NCBI GenBank assembly: GCA_030041545.1
Contig: JASHNQ010000091.1
Location: forward strand, 1-54,383
Length of the DNA stretch: 54,383 nucleotides
Direction: 5' to 3'
Source: a candidate division FCPU426 bacterium
Lineage (GTDB): Bacteria > Oederibacteriota > Muellerivitia > Muellerivitales > Muellerivitaceae
The notes beneath the pieces are model-generated. The model was not told the origin of the DNA. It saw nothing but the letters and a program-made list of their open reading frames with translations, and searched no databases. Shown here piece after piece: positions 52,098 to 54,383 of this stretch; positions within the stretch are counted from its first letter, which is position 1, and the number at the start of each line of letters is the position of its first letter. The translations under genes and the position numbers were made by a program.

Positions 52098-52187
52098 TCA
52101 CCACAGGGACACGGAGGCACAGTTAGAGGATTTGAAAGTCCGAGAATTTTGGCTTTTAGCCGCGTCTTTGTGCCTCTGTGGTTAAAA
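52098..52187. repeat. ACCACAGAGG-type inverted repeat, copy 2
   Basis: TTCACCACAGGGACACGGAG at the left and CTTTGTGCCTCTGTGGTTAA at the right are complementary arms between ctaB and the ATPase gene. It is the same family as 3694-3777. Confidence 0.6.
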
Positions 52188-52190
52188 ATT

Positions 52191-53045
52191 TTATGTCTTA
52201 TCCAAAACCATCACCAGGAAAAGAATCGGCAGGTAGGTGATGGAATACCAAAAAAGCCCTCGGGCGTTGTAGAGCGTCCTTTGCCGGGCCATGCGGAAAC
52301 TGTAAAAGAGAAAGAGCGAACTTAGCACAAGCGCCACCCAAAAATAAACCTTTCCGGTGATGTGGAAATAGGCCGGTAAAAGGGAAACCGGCAGCAGGGC
52401 CACCGCGTAAACCACGGACATGAGGCCGGTGGACTCCCCCTGGGGATCGATAACCGCCAGCATGGGAAACCCGGCCCGGGCGTAATCATCCCGGTACATC
52501 CAGCCGATGGCCAAAAAATGCGGCATCTGCCAGAGGAAGAGGATGGCGAAAAGGGTCCAGCCCCCGGGCCCGATATGGTTTTGCGCCGCGGCCCAGCCCA
52601 TCAAGGGCGGGATGGCCCCCGGCACCGCGCCCACCACCGTGCAAAGCGAGGTGATCTTTTTGAGGGGCGTGTAAAAAACAATGTAGCTCACCAGGGCCGC
52701 GACGCCGAGAAAAGCCGCCAGGTCGTTGACGAAGAAAAAAAGGACCGCGACCCCCATGACGGAAAGACCCATACCGAACCAGAAAGCCTGTTCCTTTTTA
52801 AGCCGGCCCGAGGGCAGCGGCCTTTTACGGGTGCGTGTCATTTGGCTGTCGGCCTCCGCCTCCAGCCACTGGTTCAATGTGCCGCAGCCGCCCGCCACCG
52901 CCGTGGTCCCTAAAAGGGACCACAACAAAAGAGCCCAGTGGAGGGGCCCGTTGCCGCCCAGGTAAAAGCCCGCCAAGGCCGTCACGATGGCCAGGGAGTT
53001 CAGGCGCGGCTTGGTGAGCGTGATGTAGTCCCGGAAATTCTTCAT
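52191..53045 (-). CDS. ctaB: Protoheme IX farnesyltransferase
   Basis: Converts heme B to heme O, the first step to heme A. The 284-residue UbiA-family protein has about eight to nine spans and the conserved prenyl-diphosphate motif NQWLEAEADSQMTRTRKRPL, and a later KKITSLCTVVGAVPGAIPPL. The ATG at 53045 is preferred; the preceding in-frame codons come from an ACCACAAAG repeat. It follows ctaA on the same strand. Confidence 0.94.
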   Translation of the reverse strand: MKNFRDYITLTKPRLNSLAIVTALAGFYLGGNGPLHWALLLWSLLGTTAVAGGCGTLNQWLEAEADSQMTRTRKRPLPSGRLKKEQAFWFGMGLSVMGVAVLFFFVNDLAAFLGVAALVSYIVFYTPLKKITSLCTVVGAVPGAIPPLMGWAAAQNHIGPGGWTLFAILFLWQMPHFLAIGWMYRDDYARAGFPMLAVIDPQGESTGLMSVVYAVALLPVSLLPAYFHITGKVYFWVALVLSSLFLFYSFRMARQRTLYNARGLFWYSITYLPILFLVMVLDKT

Positions 53046-53055
53046 AGGTCTTTCC

Positions 53056-53142
53056 CACCACAAAGTACACAAAGTTCACGAAGTAAAACCCATTTTTTCA
53101 ATTCTAAAGCCAAACTTTGTGCCCTTCGTGTCCTTTGTGGTA
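53056..53142. repeat. ACCACAGAGG-type inverted repeat, copy 3
   Basis: CACCACAAAGTACACAAAG at the left and GCCCTTCGTGTCCTTTGTGG at the right are complementary arms between ctaA and ctaB. Three copies of this family all separate co-directional genes. Confidence 0.6.
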
Positions 53143-53152
53143 AGAGTTTGTT

Positions 53153-54091
53153 TTAAGCTTTTTTCATCAAATGGAAACAGTTGAGGGTCAGGACCAGCAT
53201 GGAAGCCAGGGTGGCCGCGCCCACGATGACGTGGAGGGAGGTCGGCACGATGGCTTTGGAGGTGGCGATGAGGATGACGCCCAGGAAACATTGGAGCCAC
53301 ACCAGGAGCCCCGCCGTGGCTGCGGGCCAGGACAAGGCTCCTTCTTCCGTGTAATGGGTGCAAACGCGGTAGGCCGTATGGTTGACGAAATAGAGAACCA
53401 CCAAGGCTCCCACTCGCGTATGGCTGAATTGCAGGGCAATGGAAGCCGTCCAATCCGGCGGAAGCAAGTGGCCGAAGGAAAGGGGCCAGTCCGGAATGGC
53501 CAGGCCGGCTCCGCTGTGCCGTGTCACCGCCCCCACGAGGATTTGAAAATAGATGATGCCCGTGGTCAATGCGGTCCAAAACTTAAGGGACGCGGGCCGG
53601 TCCGCCACCCGGTAGGGCGTGTCCTCCATCCATGTTTTGGAAGTGACCAAGGCCAGGCTCACGATCAGGCAGAAAAAGATCTCGGCCAGGCCGGCGTGCG
53701 CCACGGAAACGGGCGTGGGGAGGCCGAACTTAACGGTGATCCCGCCTAAAACGGCCTGCAACACGACCGCGCCCAGCGCGGCCCAGGCCAGGCGCTTGAC
53801 CCACCGCCTGCTTTCCACCCATTGCGTGGCGAAGGCCAGGCCCAGCATCAGGAAAGCCGTGGTGCCCGCCACCGCCCGGTGGCTGTATTCGAAAACCACT
53901 CCCCCCTTGAACCGGGAGAGGGGCGGCGCCAGGCCGCCGTAGGAGGTGGGCCAATCCGGCACCGAAAGGCTGGAGCCCGTGCTGGTCACCAGGGCTCCGG
54001 CCAAAAGCAGGAGGAAGGTGAATCCCGCCGTTACCAGGGCGTAACGGTGCAATGCGGGGTGGTAACGGGGCTCGGTTGGGTTGGAGGCCAT
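53153..54091 (-). CDS. ctaA: Heme A synthase (COX15/CtaA)
   Basis: A 312-residue eight-span membrane enzyme that oxidises heme O to heme A. The four heme-related histidines appear in YSHRAVAG, VAHAGLAE, FSHTRVGA and SLHVIVGA, and PDWPTSYGG/PDWPLSFGH are the paired loop motifs of the two homologous halves. The ATG at 54091 with AGGGA upstream gives a normal N-terminus; longer starts run into repeats. It is the first gene of the oxidase-assembly group visible here. Confidence 0.94.
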   Translation of the reverse strand: MASNPTEPRYHPALHRYALVTAGFTFLLLLAGALVTSTGSSLSVPDWPTSYGGLAPPLSRFKGGVVFEYSHRAVAGTTAFLMLGLAFATQWVESRRWVKRLAWAALGAVVLQAVLGGITVKFGLPTPVSVAHAGLAEIFFCLIVSLALVTSKTWMEDTPYRVADRPASLKFWTALTTGIIYFQILVGAVTRHSGAGLAIPDWPLSFGHLLPPDWTASIALQFSHTRVGALVVLYFVNHTAYRVCTHYTEEGALSWPAATAGLLVWLQCFLGVILIATSKAIVPTSLHVIVGAATLASMLVLTLNCFHLMKKA

Positions 54092-54383
54092 GTCAATCCC
54101 TAAGGGTTTGCTGAATGCCGGCGCCCGACCACGGACGACCGCCTTAAAAAAATATGCAACCATCCGGTTGGCAAAGCTAATTTCATAAAACCCTCGCCCC
54201 TTGGGGGAGAGGGTAAGGAGATGATAACGAAGACCCCTCCTGGAGGGGGTTAGAATCGAGATTAGCAAAGTCATACGGGAAGAGAGGGAAGGCCGACACC
54301 CTACTGGGGCGACGAAGACCCCGCTTGGTAAGTGGCCTCCCGCGATCAACTTTTTTGGGCCTAAGAGCCCGAATAGATAGTTG
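54092..54383. other. Terminal gene-free stretch with hairpins
   Basis: After ctaA there is a short GACCACGGACGACC repeat (about 54127-54140) and another CCCTCGCCCCTTGGGGGAGA hairpin with GACCCCTCCTGGAGGGGG next to it. It is bounded by loosely complementary GCTAATTTC (54176) and GAGATTAGC (54258). No gene is visible up to the window end. Confidence 0.4.

Overview
The window reads as a GC-rich chromosomal segment of a Gram-negative (two-membrane) bacterium. It encodes several outer-membrane beta-barrel proteins with a terminal aromatic residue, lipoproteins with lipobox-like signal peptides, a LepA-LepB-HemW-HrcA-GrpE block, and genes for heme A and cytochrome oxidase assembly that imply aerobic respiration. 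Many genes appear to start with TTG. The IgGFc-type secreted protein with a Thr/Pro linker and a 'PFNP...G.Y.Y.V..GK' C-terminal domain is typical of little-studied uncultivated phyla. I cannot assign a taxon from sequence alone. No rRNA, tRNA or CRISPR array was found.

Region by region: (1) 1-5584, minus strand: lepA, lepB, hemW, hrcA, grpE (cut by the window edge), a housekeeping and heat-shock block. (2) 5730-7502: a vapBC-type toxin-antitoxin pair and a REP-associated (Y1) transposase element bounded by 27-bp inverted ends. (3) 7534-26572: a large envelope locus with three paralogous small lipoproteins, three large proteins (SLH-like segment, coiled coil, beta barrel), a 1509-residue fusion of an rRNA uracil methyltransferase to a membrane-anchored glycosidase-like domain, another barrel protein, a membrane-anchored beta-sandwich protein and a LacI-family regulator. 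LacI-type operator palindromes lie upstream of both the regulator and the lipoprotein/barrel operon. (4) 26868-33520: SuhB-like phosphatase, SAM hydrolase/adenosyltransferase, an AT-rich island with a P63C fragment and a retropepsin-like protein, a histone-deacetylase-family enzyme, PilZ protein, ferredoxin, a barrel protein, SfsA and a small zinc-finger protein. (5) 33591-39173: small membrane proteins, a VOC protein, a RelE/Phd-type toxin-antitoxin pair, dinB and an AT-rich two-gene unit. (6) 39174-49217: a secreted IgGFc-like protein, a glycosyltransferase, a PilZ-like protein, LemA, TPM, PEBP, nucleotidyltransferase, macro-domain and CoA-binding genes, interspersed with four copies of a 172-173 bp miniature transposon. 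(7) 49277-54091, minus strand: ctaA, ctaB, an ABC-2 exporter, SCO1 and DUF420, a cytochrome c oxidase maturation operon.

The gaps are unusually rich in self-complementary repeats. There are at least four families: the miniature transposon with exact 8-bp target duplications, pairs of GTCAACTGTC-like arms, pairs of ACCACAGAGG-like arms, and AT-rich AATTCAAAATT arms. A fifth repeat (TTCGACAAGCTCACC) lies in frame inside two coding regions. The strongest leads are the methyltransferase-glycosidase fusion, the putative LacI-controlled envelope locus, and the miniature transposon whose two-hairpin core also occurs inside different terminal repeats.
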